This document shows positions 35,305 to 45,725 of a DNA stretch of 64,000 nucleotides, piece after piece. Within the stretch, counting starts at the first letter, position 1. Every line of letters starts with the position of its first letter. The notes beneath the pieces are model-generated. The model ran no database searches. It was not told the origin of the DNA and saw nothing but the letters and a program-made list of their open reading frames with translations. Location: contig JADHYV010000030.1 in the NCBI GenBank assembly GCA_027604705.1, positions 124,001-188,000 of the forward strand. Direction: 5' to 3'. The translations under genes and the position numbers were made by a program. Source of the DNA: Allomyces arbusculus. Lineage: Eukaryota > Blastocladiomycota > Blastocladiomycetes > Blastocladiales > Blastocladiaceae.

Positions 35305-37058
35305 ATGCTGTCTGCCAGCTTTGAGCGACCCCACCTGACGCCGCATTTGATCGGCTCCCCGACCATCTTCTCACGCGACTGCCAGGTTACTTGTCGCCCA
35401 ACGTGGCAGCTATTGGAGCGCAGCCTACATTCACGACAGCTTGAACCAGATGCGCCTCGCGCTCACTGCTCCCGCTTTCATTGCGCCTTGCGTGAGGGCG
35501 GCTCTGGGGTTCCACATGCGCTTGTTTTACCCATCAATTTCTTGCCTGATGAAGATGACGGCAGAAAGACTGTCTCGTTTGGGTTTGGCGTTGTTGGAGA
35601 GCTAGTAAACGTGGTGGTTACCCCTGACGGATCTCGGCATCATGGTCATTGGTTTCTGGCTCTGTTACCGCGCAATCACGATCGCTCGCTTGCCTTGCTG
35701 CCTGGCATGAACGACCCCATTCTGGCCATCAAGTGCTCACGACGATGGTCACTCTTACCTATCCCGCCATCGCAAGTCCGCCAGTGTCTCTTGTTCGATC
35801 GAGACTTGAGTGCCTGTTCGCTGTCCTCGATCCTCATCTCTCCGTTCTGTCGGGAACTCGGGCTTGGCTCTAAAATAATGCCATGGGACCGTATCACGAT
35901 CCTGCGCTCAATGGAAGACCTGATCATTTGTGTGGTTGACTGTATCCCTGCAGATGGGAATGCTTGGTTCTTGGTCAGCTTTCAAAGTGTTTTCGTCTGC
36001 GCCGCTTCTCTCTTGTCATGAGGTTTGATGGGCCTTTCTTCGATGGTGCGGGCGTCCTGGACATGTTTGCCTGTCGTCCCAGCTCGATCACGTCGCTCAA
36101 TGTCAATCATGGCAGGAACGCCGTGTTTCCACCAGTGATCATGGATGCGGTTCTCGATTGATTCGTCGACTCCCCTTACTCGTGTCATTTACATGCTGCT
36201 ACCCAAGGCTGGCCAATCTCGACATTATTTTGGCGGCTTTGCCACGGATTCGCCTCTCACTGTTGTAGTTGAGCATTAGCCTTGATGTCCATCACCAAAA
36301 AGACGTCGGTTCACCTGATCTCGCGGCCAGCCTCTCGTCGATGGTTGAGAAGCTGCACATTGCTGTGTGCGAAATGCGCACCTTGCTTGAGGAGGATACT
36401 CATTTCGTGACTCGATTTGATGCTGCGCTTGCCTCTCTCCCACTTGTGACGCGTGACATCCACCTCAGTCTGAGCAGAGATGCTCCAGGCGTTTCTTCCC
36501 AGCTCCGGCTTGCCCCGACGCGATCACGGCTTGCGAATTCGACCCTTGGTGTTCCCAATCTGGGCATTGTTCTTACGCGCCTTCTGGCGTCACTTGTCGA
36601 ACTCGAGTTTTCTGGGAAAGCCTGGGTCTACATGAGCCCGAATGGACCTCTTTGTGCGCCACATGGCGCTGCGCCTGGTTGTCCTGAAACTGTTCTCCTG
36701 CGATTTGACTTCATCTGAGATCCTGCGATTCGAGTCGGCTTGGCCCACAGCGCTGTGCAAACTGCACTTGTCTGGAAACAAGCTCACGATTGGGCCTCGC
36801 CATCTTCCTGCGGGACTTCGAGTACTCAACCTGTCGTGGAATGACACGTTGGGCAACCTGAAACATCTGATTCCGTGGGTCTCTGACTTTCCTGTCACTG
36901 CACCAGCTGAAGATTGCTTCAATGTGTTTGACGACCGCATGGTCTGCACTCTGCTGGACCGGATGCCTAGGCGAGCAACGGAGTGGCGGCGGATGATGCT
37001 TTGGATCAAAGGGGAAAGCGTGTCGGCGGAATTCATGGCGCTGTTGCTCGCTTATTGA
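35305..37058 (+). pseudogene. F-box/leucine-rich family B, copy B1 (frame-broken)
   Basis: The frame near 35340 reads as an F-box-like helix pair (FDRLPDHLLTRLPGYL). A second frame (35530-36021) carries the family's middle block: VVGELVNVVVTPDGSRHHG, LLPRNHDRSL, IKCSRRWSLLPIPPSQVRQ. Further frames at 36269 and 36642 hold leucine-rich blocks: VEKLHIAVCEM, VTRDIHLSLSRDAPGV, LHLSGNKLTIGPRHLPAGLRVLNLSWN. The same blocks in the same order occur in B4, so this is a true paralogue. Several frame changes and stops separate the blocks, and introns do not obviously mend them, so I call it decayed. A stretch upstream (about 35085, gaaaaagtacgatacaaa) recurs at 37590 beside B2, showing that flanking sequence was copied too. 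Confidence 0.6.
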
Positions 37059-37744
37059 GCGCTAGTCAAGGCGAGTTTCGTTGTTCTCTTAACTGGTTGA
37101 GGAATTGTTGTGACCTCTCTCCATAGTTCGAGTCTTCATTGCAAAAATCAGAATATTTCACCGTTTGGACGTGTATTTCATTGGTTCAGTGACAGAAACA
37201 GCCCAGACCTGCCATAATGTTGTCATCACTCATGCTGGATTGAGCATACTCATTCGCTTTACATGGCAAAATTCTCACCCCCGAACGTTCACCAGGGAGA
37301 GGAAATGGAGCGCAACAGTGCGAGCAAAGGCCGGATAGCTCAATAAGAGTGCTGTCAACTTTTTGCTGACAAGCAGTGGTTTTTGCATGCGTCAATGCAA
37401 ACTGGAAAATTGAAGCGGACTAGGCCTGTCCAGGCTGTTGACACTCAGTTTGATTTTGACGCTTCGCACGGTCAAGGCAGAGCAGATGTCGCAGGCGCAC
37501 ATCGCCGACGAATCTGGTCACGCGAGGGAAACAGATGTTTACTGATCAGCTGCTGTTGGTTGCTTTGCCGCGATGCGGGTGCACAAGTGGCGAAAAAGTA
37601 CGACACAAAGTGTAGCCAGACTGTATCGGCGTGCAACGCGCTGCAACGTCTTCGCACCCACTTTCAGGTCGATACAACGACGAGTAAACTGCGGGAACCA
37701 CTACCCGCAAGTGCCCCTGCCACAACCGCATTTGATCGTCGAAG

Positions 37745-37885
37745 ATGCTCTCTCCCATTGAACGTGGTCCTGTCATGCAGCCAGCACTCGACCAGCTCCT
37801 GGATCATGTGCTTGAGCGCATTGCCGGGTTTCTTGTCGCCTTGCCTGGCGCCATGACGAATCGCAGGTGGAGAATGATAACGTAA
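37745..37885 (+). pseudogene. F-box family B, 5' fragment (B2)
   Basis: A 46-codon frame with LDQLLDHVLERIAGFLVALP, the family B F-box-like start, after an upstream flank (from about 37590) resembling that of B1. No middle or leucine-rich block follows. It is a truncated copy. Confidence 0.5.
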
Positions 37886-38172
37886 GTGTAGGCTTGTTGT
37901 TGTTATGCAGCAGAAGTGGTGGCCATGGGGGTCCATCAGCTGCTTGTCTGCTTGTTGCAATGATGTGGTCTGAAGATTTGCTGGGCGCATATCTTCTCTG
38001 CTTTGAACTCTGGGGGTTCATTTGCATTGAACACAACAGCGTGACAACACCACATGAGGGTCTCCAACAAGTCACTGGTGATGCTGAGAGCAACTCAGTT
38101 GCTGGTTGTAATTGCATTGAGAATCATGATCAAGGAGTGCTGCTCTGGATTATCACACAACAACCTCAGTCA
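37886..38172. other. Spacer, nothing supported
   Basis: Short frames only. It lies among F-box remnants and may be eroded family sequence. Confidence 0.3.
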
Positions 38173-38457
38173 AAATTCTGCAAGGGAGGCAGGATAAGAC
38201 TCTTCGAGCTCAATCAATCTTGCACGCCAATGCTTAGACAGCCACTTGCACATATGCGAATTTGCTGGTTCAAATGCTGCTTTGAAATTTCTTGTCTTAT
38301 CCCCACCATGTCCTGTCAAACTAAGCCATTGTAAACTTTCAGTGAGAGCTGATCGAATCCAGCCACAGACATCAGCGAAGTCGGCGTTTGGCACAAATTC
38401 ATTGAAACGATACCAAGAGCCGGAAAAGTTGCTCAGATTGTCGCTGGTTGTCATTCC
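38173..38457 (-). other. Coding-looking fragment, unidentified
   Basis: The minus-strand frame ending at 38173 contains FADVCGWIRSALTESLQWLSL and CKWLSKHWRARLIELEESYP, with leucine spacing like the end of a leucine-rich protein. No start region or family match was found. It may be a remnant of the F-box/leucine-rich families nearby. Confidence 0.25.
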
Positions 38458-38645
38458 GCGTGGTTGTTGCAATGACAGGAACAGGCTTAATAAAGGGTTG
38501 CTGAGAGCGACCAGACACGTGTTCCAGCGTGACCGCGTACACGCTTCCATTCTTGCACGCCATCGCACCTCATGCCGTATCCAATTCATCAAGCAGCCAG
38601 CCACCCGCATCACGACCCCGGCAGCACGCGCAACAAAGCAACACC

Positions 38646-39197
38646 ATGTCCCAGCGTAAAAAGCACGCCATCCGCGCGTTCCTCGACGCCGACCCGCGAC
38701 CCGACGTGGCCAAGCACCAAGTGATTGCGCGCGTCACGGGCGCGCGCGGCAACAACTTGCACGATATTGTCCTGCCCGACGGCACCGCGACGCTGGTCGA
38801 GCTGCCGCCGCGGTTCCGCAACATTATTTGGGTCAAGCGCGGTCCGTTTGCAACCAATTTCAAGATCCGACATCGCGGTGCATTGCGCTGACGGTTGCGA
38901 AACGGAAAGTTAGACTCGTATGTGATCGCCGAGCCGCTGGCGGCCGCGAGTGAAGGCAAAATCTGGGGCGAGATCGTGCACGTGTTATTCCCGGAGCATG
39001 TGGATACGCTGCAGCGCGAGGGACTGTGGCCCGCGTCGTTCAAGGAGGAGGAGAAGGCAAGGAGCGACGGCGAGTGTGAGGACAGCGATGCCGATGATTT
39101 GTTGTTTGAGAACCCGAACCGGCCAAGGTTTGCGGCCGACGACGACGATTCGAGCGACGAGGACTCGAGCGAGGAAGAGGAGAGCGACGACGAGTAG
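38646..39197 (+). CDS. EIF1AD: eIF1A-like domain protein (EIF1AD)
   Basis: Two exons, 38646-38841 and 38914-39197, give 159 residues. The intron donor is GTCCGT. The first exon starts with a basic segment (SQRKKHAIRAFLD) and the OB/S1-like fold (QVIARVTGARGNNLHDIVLPDG, LVELPPRFRNIIWVKR). The second exon continues it (SYVIAEPL) through GKIWGEIVHVLF, a helix, and a long acidic tail of Asp, Ser and Glu. This order matches EIF1AD (human C11orf46-independent eIF1A-like protein, called Obelix), which lacks the full length of eIF1A. The role is nuclear and poorly defined, probably in late 40S subunit maturation. Confidence 0.87.
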
Positions 39198-39420
39198 ATA
39201 CGCGGGGAGCGCCGTTTTGTTCGTGTATCATTTGTAGAATATGACTTTGTGGGCGTGCCTGTCTTGCAAAGTGGAACACTGTCTGTCTCAAGCTGAAACT
39301 GCGACAATGCACGACCGTGGAGCCAAAAATCGGTATTGTATCGAAACGAGGAATACGGACCCCCTTTCCCACGGCGGGGCGTACAGGGTCCCGCGACAAC
39401 AAACGCTCACTGCTCCTAAC

Positions 39421-40313
39421 TTACAGCTTGGGCTTCTTCTGCATGCCCTTGAGGATGCCATCGAGCTTGGTCGCGAGCATCATCTGGCCGGCTACATCGA
39501 TGGACCCGCACATCGTCAATTCTCGCTGCCAACATTAATACTCAGTACCAAATCACTCAACGTACCAATCTTGAGCTTGCCAGCCATAAAGAGCTTCTGC
39601 CCGTTGGCCTTGCCCGACGCGAGCGAGACAAAGTCCTGGTCGGCAATCGTGATGGTCGCGTCGGCCTTGCCCGTCTTGCACGCGCCCTGGTAGACGTCGC
39701 CGGACGCGTTCTTGAGGTCGAGAGTGAACGTGTGCTGCGCGCCGCCGGCCTTGATGTTGAACTGGAAGACGGCCTTGGCCTTCTTGACCGTCTCGGCGCG
39801 TTCCGTTGGCGACATGGCGTGCAGGCCCGCGTGGATCTGCGAGAAGATTTGGCTCGACGCGACGCCGTCGACCGTCAGGGCACCCGCCGCCGGAGCCGCC
39901 GCAGCTGCAGGGGCAGCAGCCGCGGGCTTGGGTGCGGCCGCGGCCGCGTTCAGCGCCGGGCGCACGTCCTTGAAGAGGCCATCGAGCTTCATCGCCTGCA
40001 TCATGTTGCCCGAGACCTTGAGTTTGCCGGCCATGAACGCCTTTTGCGCCGCGATCTTGCCCGAGGCAATGTCGGCAAAGACGTCGTCGGCGACGGTGAT
40101 GGTAATGTCGGGCTTGCCCGCCGCGGCGCCCTCGGTCACGGCACCCGTCGACTTGAGGTCGAGCGCCCACGTCTTCTGCTCGCCGCCGGCATTCTTGACG
40201 TTGAACTGGAAGACGGCGTTGATTTTCTTGAGCTTGTCGGCCTTTTCGGCTGGGGACGCGGCGTCGACCGAGGACTTGATGGCCTGGAAAATGGGCGCGG
40301 CCTTGAACGTCAT
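39421..40313 (-). CDS. Tandem SCP2 sterol-binding domain protein
   Basis: Two exons, 40313-39566 and 39491-39421, give 272 residues. Two SCP2 domains lie in tandem, at about 1-110 and 150-265. Each shows AVFQFN(V/I)K, a WALDLK/FTLDLK strand, a G.(P/A)D.TIT(V/I)AD turn and an A.GK...QK(A/L)FMAGKLK helix. They are joined by an Ala/Pro linker. SCP2 domains carry sterols and fatty acyl chains. The protein ends in Pro-Lys-Leu, a weak variant of the peroxisomal PTS1 signal (SKL-like), so peroxisomal import is possible but not certain. The second exon is needed to complete the last helix (GQMMLATKLDGIL). Single-domain SCP2 is the common form. Confidence 0.9.
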
Positions 40314-40844
40314 GGTGCGGCGGTCGTTGGGAGGTGTGAGGTCGGTGCGATGCGGGAGAGAAGGGACCGAATCTGGGTGGGCACGACGAGGGCGATGGTC
40401 GCGCTTTTGATCAGCCTTGGGCAGGCGGTCCCGCCGGGCGGTCTGCTTTCGCCGTCGCCAGCATCGCCACGGCGCGCCGGTTTGCGCGCTGCGGGGTCGT
40501 CGGTGCGATCGTCGTTTTCAACGCGTCTTTCACGCATCGCGAGCGAGCTGGTGCCTTTGCTGCCTTTTCAGACGCGCAGGTGACCGCGCGCTGGCTGAAC
40601 GACGTCACCGTGCCCGTGCCGAACGTGACTGGCACGCTGCGTGCGAGACGCCGATGAGCGCGTCTCCGCCTCCATCTTGCTTTCGGCACGGCAGCCAAGC
40701 ACCTTCGGGCCAGCACCGGCGGCGGTGCCTGCACGCGCGCCGGCGGCCAACGTCTGAAACCGTCTCAGCAGGTCACCTGCGCGCCCACCACTTGCCGCAC
40801 TGCCAGCCGCCGTCCAGAAACCGCCCGTTCCGGCCCTGGCCCAC
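40314..40844. promoter_or_regulatory. Divergent spacer between SCP2 and CFAP418 genes
   Basis: 531 GC-rich bases between two diverging starts. Open frames inside are Arg/Pro-rich and look like chance products of GC-rich DNA. Confidence 0.35.
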
Positions 40845-41795
40845 ATGACCGACGCCATGGCCGACATTGACGAGCTCATCGACAACGTCGAGTCGATCTG
40901 GGCCGAGCCCCCCGCCGCCAAGGCCGCCGCCGGTCCCAGTCCCGCCAGGTCGGCCGCCACAGCGCGGTCGCACGGGTCACTGACCGGATCCAGCTCGCGG
41001 CCCTCCACCGCATCCGGCAGTGTGGCGTCAAGCTTCGGCGCGGCCGACGCGGCCTGGATCCGCCACGAGCGCCCGTCGTACGTGCGCTCTTGCTCGCACG
41101 CTTGGGCGCGCATGGACAGAAGACTGACTCTCTCGGCGTTCCCAGGACGCCGATCGTGACGGGCGTCCTGCCACGGCACCTGCACCACCACACGGGCTGC
41201 GCGCACGGGTCTGCGACCTCGCTGCACGGTACGCCGCCGCGCACGACCGCCGCGAGCGGCGAGAGCGCGCCCCCTCGCCGCAAACCCGGTGCGGCACCCG
41301 ACGACGACCTCGATTCGATTCTCGCCGACTTGGCCACGGCGCCACCACCGCCACCGCACTTGGCGACAATCACCGCGTCCCCCGCCGGATCGCTGCACCG
41401 CGGGACCAAGAGCGCCGCTGCGGCGGCGCCAACGGTCAAGTGCACTCCGACGCCCGGCGTACTGTGCGACCGGTTGCGGTGCACGGCGTGCGATTTCAAG
41501 GTCGAGTACTTTGACGGGTCGGCCTGGGACGAGGGCACGCACTTGGATTACTTGTTTTTCCGCAACAATACGCCGAACCGGAATGTTTTGGCACAGCGGC
41601 TTGTGCAGATGCAAGGTACGCGTGCGGTGTTTCACAGTGATTTCGGATGGCGGGCTGATCAACTGTTTTGTAGATATGACGGCCCTCTGCTGCCAGTGTT
41701 CGTGGAGCTCGGTCGTGACGCGCGCACCGACGTGTTCGACGACGTCGTGGGTGTGTGCCGGGCACACGTTGCGCGGGAACGGCGCAGCGCCGTGA
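40845..41795 (+). CDS. CFAP418: CFAP418 (C8orf37) homologue
   Basis: Three exons, 40845-41077, 41146-41615 and 41674-41795, give 274 residues. The N-terminus ADIDELIDNVESIW matches the start of animal C8orf37 (DLDELLDEVESKF). A middle motif DDDLDSILADL matches its DDLDSLINEIL. The conserved C-terminal domain has LRCTACDFKVEYFDGSAW, DYLFFRNNTPN, then LCCQCSW and a closing SWVCAGH, equivalent to the human ACQCSW and RWVCGKH. The last block appears only after splicing the third intron (41616-41673); without it the frame drifts into unrelated sequence. CFAP418 is linked to cilia and to photoreceptor membranes, and is found in ciliated organisms. The middle is low complexity and poorly conserved. 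Confidence 0.85.
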
Positions 41796-41948
41796 CGAAG
41801 GGACTCGGGATCGCTGGACGATGAACGAGACGACTGCCGAACGCTCGAATACGCGACGCGCAATAGACTGCCGTTTTGGCTCCACCCCCACCCACCCCTG
41901 TATTGCCACCTCTGTCGCGCCAGCGCGACGCCTCCCCACCCACTGAAA

Positions 41949-42686
41949 TCACAGCAACACCTCGGCGCACCCCTGCGACAACGACTCCACGACATCCCTC
42001 ACCGTAACAGCGCTCCAGATCGGGTTCTTCGGGTCACGCTCGTGCACCAAGGTCGCAGCACGCACGATCGCGCCAATCTCGAAAGGCGGCGCGAGGTGAT
42101 ACTTGTGCGCGCGCTCCCAACGCGTGAGCCGCGGCACGCCAACGCGTGGGCCGTATGCGAGGTCCAGGTCGAACCGGTGCAGCGACGCGAGCGTCATTTT
42201 GGCGCGCGAGGGTGGGGTGAAATGCGCTCGTTATGGAGTTAGTGACGGTGCGTCACTGGGTCCAAGAGGGAGGGCGAGGTGCAGCGGACCTTGGAGAAGC
42301 GCGACGGCCGCGTTGAGGTCGTACGACGCGTCGCGCGCGGTGGAGCTCGTCGTCGTCGTCCCGGGGCCCGCGGTCGATTTGGTGTCGTGATTGCGCGAGT
42401 GCAATATCGCGTCCGATTCGGCTGCACGAGCGGCTCCGTGACTCTCGACCGCCACCTTGGTCCGCGCCTCGGCGTTGGGCGTTTCGGGCGGCGACAGGAG
42501 GTGGCTCGCCGTGCTGGCGCCGCCAGCGGCATGGCGGGCGGGCGTTGTGTCGTGCCGAGAATGCGGCGGTTCGGGCGCGGTGCGCGTAAAGTAGTGCTGA
42601 AGGCCGCGCTGGCCGGTGCCGCGGTTGGTGGCCGGCGCGGCGCGCGGTTTCGCTGCGGCCGAAGATGAGGATTTGGCGCGCTTCAT
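41949..42686 (-). CDS. POLD4: DNA polymerase delta subunit 4 (p12), paralogue A
   Basis: Two exons, 42686-42290 and 42226-41949, give 224 residues. The C-terminal exon holds the POLD4 domain: SLHRFDLDLAYGPRVGVPRLTRW, then LAPPFEIGAIV, matching human p12 LRQFDLAWQYGPCTGITRLQRW and EPPPEVWQVL. The N-terminus is disordered and has a canonical PIP box, Q26-x-x-L-x-x-Y-F33 (QRGLQHYF), expected to bind PCNA. p12 stabilises the polymerase delta holoenzyme in the nucleus. The intron donor is GTCCGC. A second paralogue lies 2.3 kb away at 44461-45328 in the opposite orientation. Human p12 is only 107 residues; the extra length here is low-complexity linker. Confidence 0.87.
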
Positions 42687-43083
42687 GGTGGTTGATGTCG
42701 AGAGAGAGCGCGGTCGGGCGCGGATAGTTTGCACGGAAATAGAAATGGTGCGACGGTCGCTTGGTTTGGAGCATCTGCAAAGCGACGGCAGCCATCACTT
42801 TTGGCGAGCCGCACCTCCACTCCCTTTCCCTCTCCCTCTACCATCGCCAGTCCATCTTTGCCCACCACCAACACCACCTCCGCTCGCCATTTGACGACTC
42901 TCCGCGAACTTGCGCTCGCACCCGAACTTGATCTCTAATACCAACTGCACGGCGCGGTGCGCGCTGCGGCACTATTCTTGCGACGACCGCCAACCGACCT
43001 GCCCACACGTTGGACCCACCTCTTTTCGCGGCACCGATCGCGCCGAAACTGCTATTCTCCTACCCTCAACAACCTTCTCCACC
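42687..43083. promoter_or_regulatory. Divergent spacer between POLD4-A and the unknown gene at 43084
   Basis: 397 bases between diverging starts. Presumed promoters; no motif recognised. Confidence 0.35.
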
Positions 43084-44189
43084 ATGTCGGCACTCGCACC
43101 GCCCGCCATGACGACCGACGCGGCCGATTCGGCCCTGGTTGAACCGCTCGAGCTCGACTGGGACGAAAGCGACGTGGAACACGACACTGACGCCGGCGAC
43201 GTCTGGCAAGACCTCCTGGAGGAGCGCACGCGCGCGCCGACCGACGACGACGATAACTTTGACCAGTTCTTCGCGGTGCAGCGGCAGGTGCTGACGTCGA
43301 ACATGCACGCGCGCGACGTTAAGGTGATTGATCGGGTACGTGCCGATCAGGCGCGTCTCGGACAACGAGATTAAGGAAATGACCGCGGAGAGCATCGAGT
43401 TGTAGGCGCTGGACGCCATAACGCGACTCGATTTGATCGCGGGCGTGCCCGAGTCCGAGATCAACGTGCGCATCATGGCCGCGCAGGAATTGATGGACGA
43501 GTTGCACGGCGCGCCGCCCTTCACGCCTGTCTACCCGGATATGGTCGTGCCGGACGTCGAATCGGTGCGTGGGTGGTCTCGAAATGAATCATTGCCGCGC
43601 GTCCATCTTCGCTCACCCATACCGTCACGCAGGTCCGGCCGAAACCGATGGCTGTGCTCGCTGCGACCGACACCTCCTGCCCGGGAACCGCGGCCGGTCA
43701 AGACGCGGTGACGAGCCTGAGCACGTCGAGCCGTGCTTCCACTATGAGCAAGGTACGGTTTGGGCCGTGGATCCCGCGTTTGAATCATGTCCACCAAGGA
43801 CTGACGCATGCTCTTTGCTCCAGATCATCCCGGCCACCGAGCGCTCGCCCAAGACTGACACCTCGGCCACGAAGACGCTGGTTCCGGGACCAGCAGTGTC
43901 GCGTGCGAGTAAAACGTGCCACGTCGCGGCGCAGGACTCGGCCGTCGATGTGTTCGTCGCGGGCACAGAGGGCGTGCTCAAGAACTGTGTCGCCGCTGGC
44001 CCAGAATTGCGCGCCGAACCGCTCCAAGACGGGCCGGTGACCGATCGAAGATGGGAGTGGAGAGACTCGCGTGGAAGTAGCGCTGATGACCCTTGTGATG
44101 TAGACAGGACTGCGAGCCGGATGGCCGTCGCCGCGCCGTCGCCGCGCCGTCGTCGAGGGGGGAGAGACTCTTTGACTCGTAGCGATTGA
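43084..44189 (+). CDS. Unrecognised four-exon gene with acidic N-terminus
   Basis: Four exons, 43084-43335, 43406-43564, 43633-43752 and 43824-44189, chain in phase to 298 residues. All three donors are GTNCG. The N-terminal ~135 residues look well ordered after an acidic start: LELDWDESDVEHDTDAGDVW, DNFDQFFAVQRQVL, a charged helix (ARDVKVIDRALDAITRL), then AGVPESEINVRIMAAQEL. The rest is Ser/Thr/Ala-rich and probably disordered, ending in a basic tail. No signal peptide or membrane span is present. I do not recognise the family. The C-terminal exon boundary is the least certain part, because low-complexity sequence offers little to judge by. It sits between the two POLD4 paralogues. Confidence 0.6.
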
Positions 44190-44460
44190 CAGCATCTGGC
44201 TGTGATTTCGTCTTCGTTGAGAGCACCGTCCAACACTAATTCTGAGCAGGTGGGATGGCCGGAAATTCGACCTTCAAAGTGGATCAGAAAGAGGATGCGG
44301 TGGCTTGTTGGACGCGAGCGTCGGCTTGTTGTCGTGACCGCGTTTGGGCTGGTTTCACGTTTGCTCTCCTGTCACCTCAGCCTGTTGAACCGAAACTGAA
44401 CGACTGCCGCCAATTTGCACACGACCTGACCACTTCCAAGCCCTCGCACCAGTCGCAGTC

Positions 44461-45328
44461 ATGTCCAGCAACGATCATCCGCGCGCCGTGGCGGCCGCAG
44501 GCAAGAAATCCGCGTCGCCGACGACATCGCGTGGCAAGTCGGCCACCACTGGCGGCACACCGCGTCGCGCGGGATCCACCTCGAGCAACTCCACGAAGAA
44601 GGCTTTGAGCGGAGAGCAGTCGATTGCCCACTACTTTACGCGCGCCAAGTCGTCGACCGTACTCGCCAAGAAGAAGGCGTCGTTGACGAGCAGCGGCGAG
44701 CAGGCGGCCGTGGCACCGCACGAGGAGTCGACGGAGGGCGAGGGCGAGCAGTCGCCATTGACGCCTACCGAAAGCAAGGACGCAGCCAAGCACTTGCCGT
44801 CGCCGACCAAGACGCCCGCGGGCAAGCGGCCGTGGACCGGTCCGGAAAAGGAGGCCGTCGAACCGCCCAAACGGCCGCGACTCCGTGGCGCCGAGGAAGG
44901 CCGCGGCGCTGAGCGCGCCCAACCCATTGCGGGGTCCGTTCCCGATGTCACGCTCGATCTCGATCGCGCCGTTGCGACTCTTCACGGTACGCTGACCTGC
45001 CCCACCTCTCCCTTCCACCAACCTCGTGTTTCACTTCTTTCTCTCTCGATCAGAGCACCTGACCCCACCCGCTCGCGCCAAGTCGACTCTTGCGTCCCTG
45101 CGCGCGTTCGACCTCGACTACAAGTACGGCTCGTGCGTCGGAATCGCGCGTCTTGCGCGGTGGAACCGCGCCGCCAAGTTCCATCTCGCACCGCCTGCGG
45201 ACTTGGGTCCGGTCTTGCGCGCCGCGGCATTCGTCAACAAGCAAGACCCGCAGCATCCAGTCTGGGACGTGGTGCCGGCGCGCGACGTGCTCGAGTCGCT
45301 GTTTGTGGAGTATGCCGACGTGATGTGA
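44461..45328 (+). CDS. POLD4: DNA polymerase delta subunit 4 (p12), paralogue B
   Basis: Two exons, 44461-44986 and 45054-45328, give 266 residues. The C-terminal exon contains SLRAFDLDYKYGSCVGIARLARW and LAPPADLGPVLRAAAF, close to paralogue A in both sequence and intron position. The junction reads HEHLTPPARAK here and QAHFTPPSRAK in A. The N-terminal half is Ser/Thr/Lys-rich with a PIP-like motif at residues 52-59 (EQSIAHYF), in which the usual first Gln is Glu. It would act with PCNA and polymerase delta. Its central linker is longer and richer in Lys and Glu than in A. Both copies look intact, so they may have divided functions. Confidence 0.86.
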
Positions 45329-45725
45329 GTGGGAAGGCCAGTGAACGGGGAAGGAGAAGCGATGGAGACTTGGATTTGTGGAATTGTGGGAGTGGAGGGA
45401 TGAAGCGCGCGACATGACGTCTGAATCAACAAACCGTTCCCATAATCTTTGCCATCGTCCGACAGCGACAGCGGAAAGTGGTGCGCGTGAGGATGATGTG
45501 ATCAACACTCCACTCCCAGCACATCCCTGGTTGCACGCGAGTTGCACGCGCTCTGCAGGCGACGCATCGTTGACTCCTTCGCCGTGTGACGCGTCCTCCC
45601 CAACCTGTCGTTGCCAGCAACCATCACCCTCTCTCCTGCTGAGATCTACTTCAATACCATCGTCAACATCATTGACCAGCACTCCTTGCATCAACGTCTA
45701 TCGGTCCTTGCCACGATTGCCGAAG
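45329..45725. other. Spacer between POLD4-B and F-box copy B3
   Basis: About 400 bases. Near 45640 the sequence becomes similar in style to the other family B flanks. No gene supported. Confidence 0.35.
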
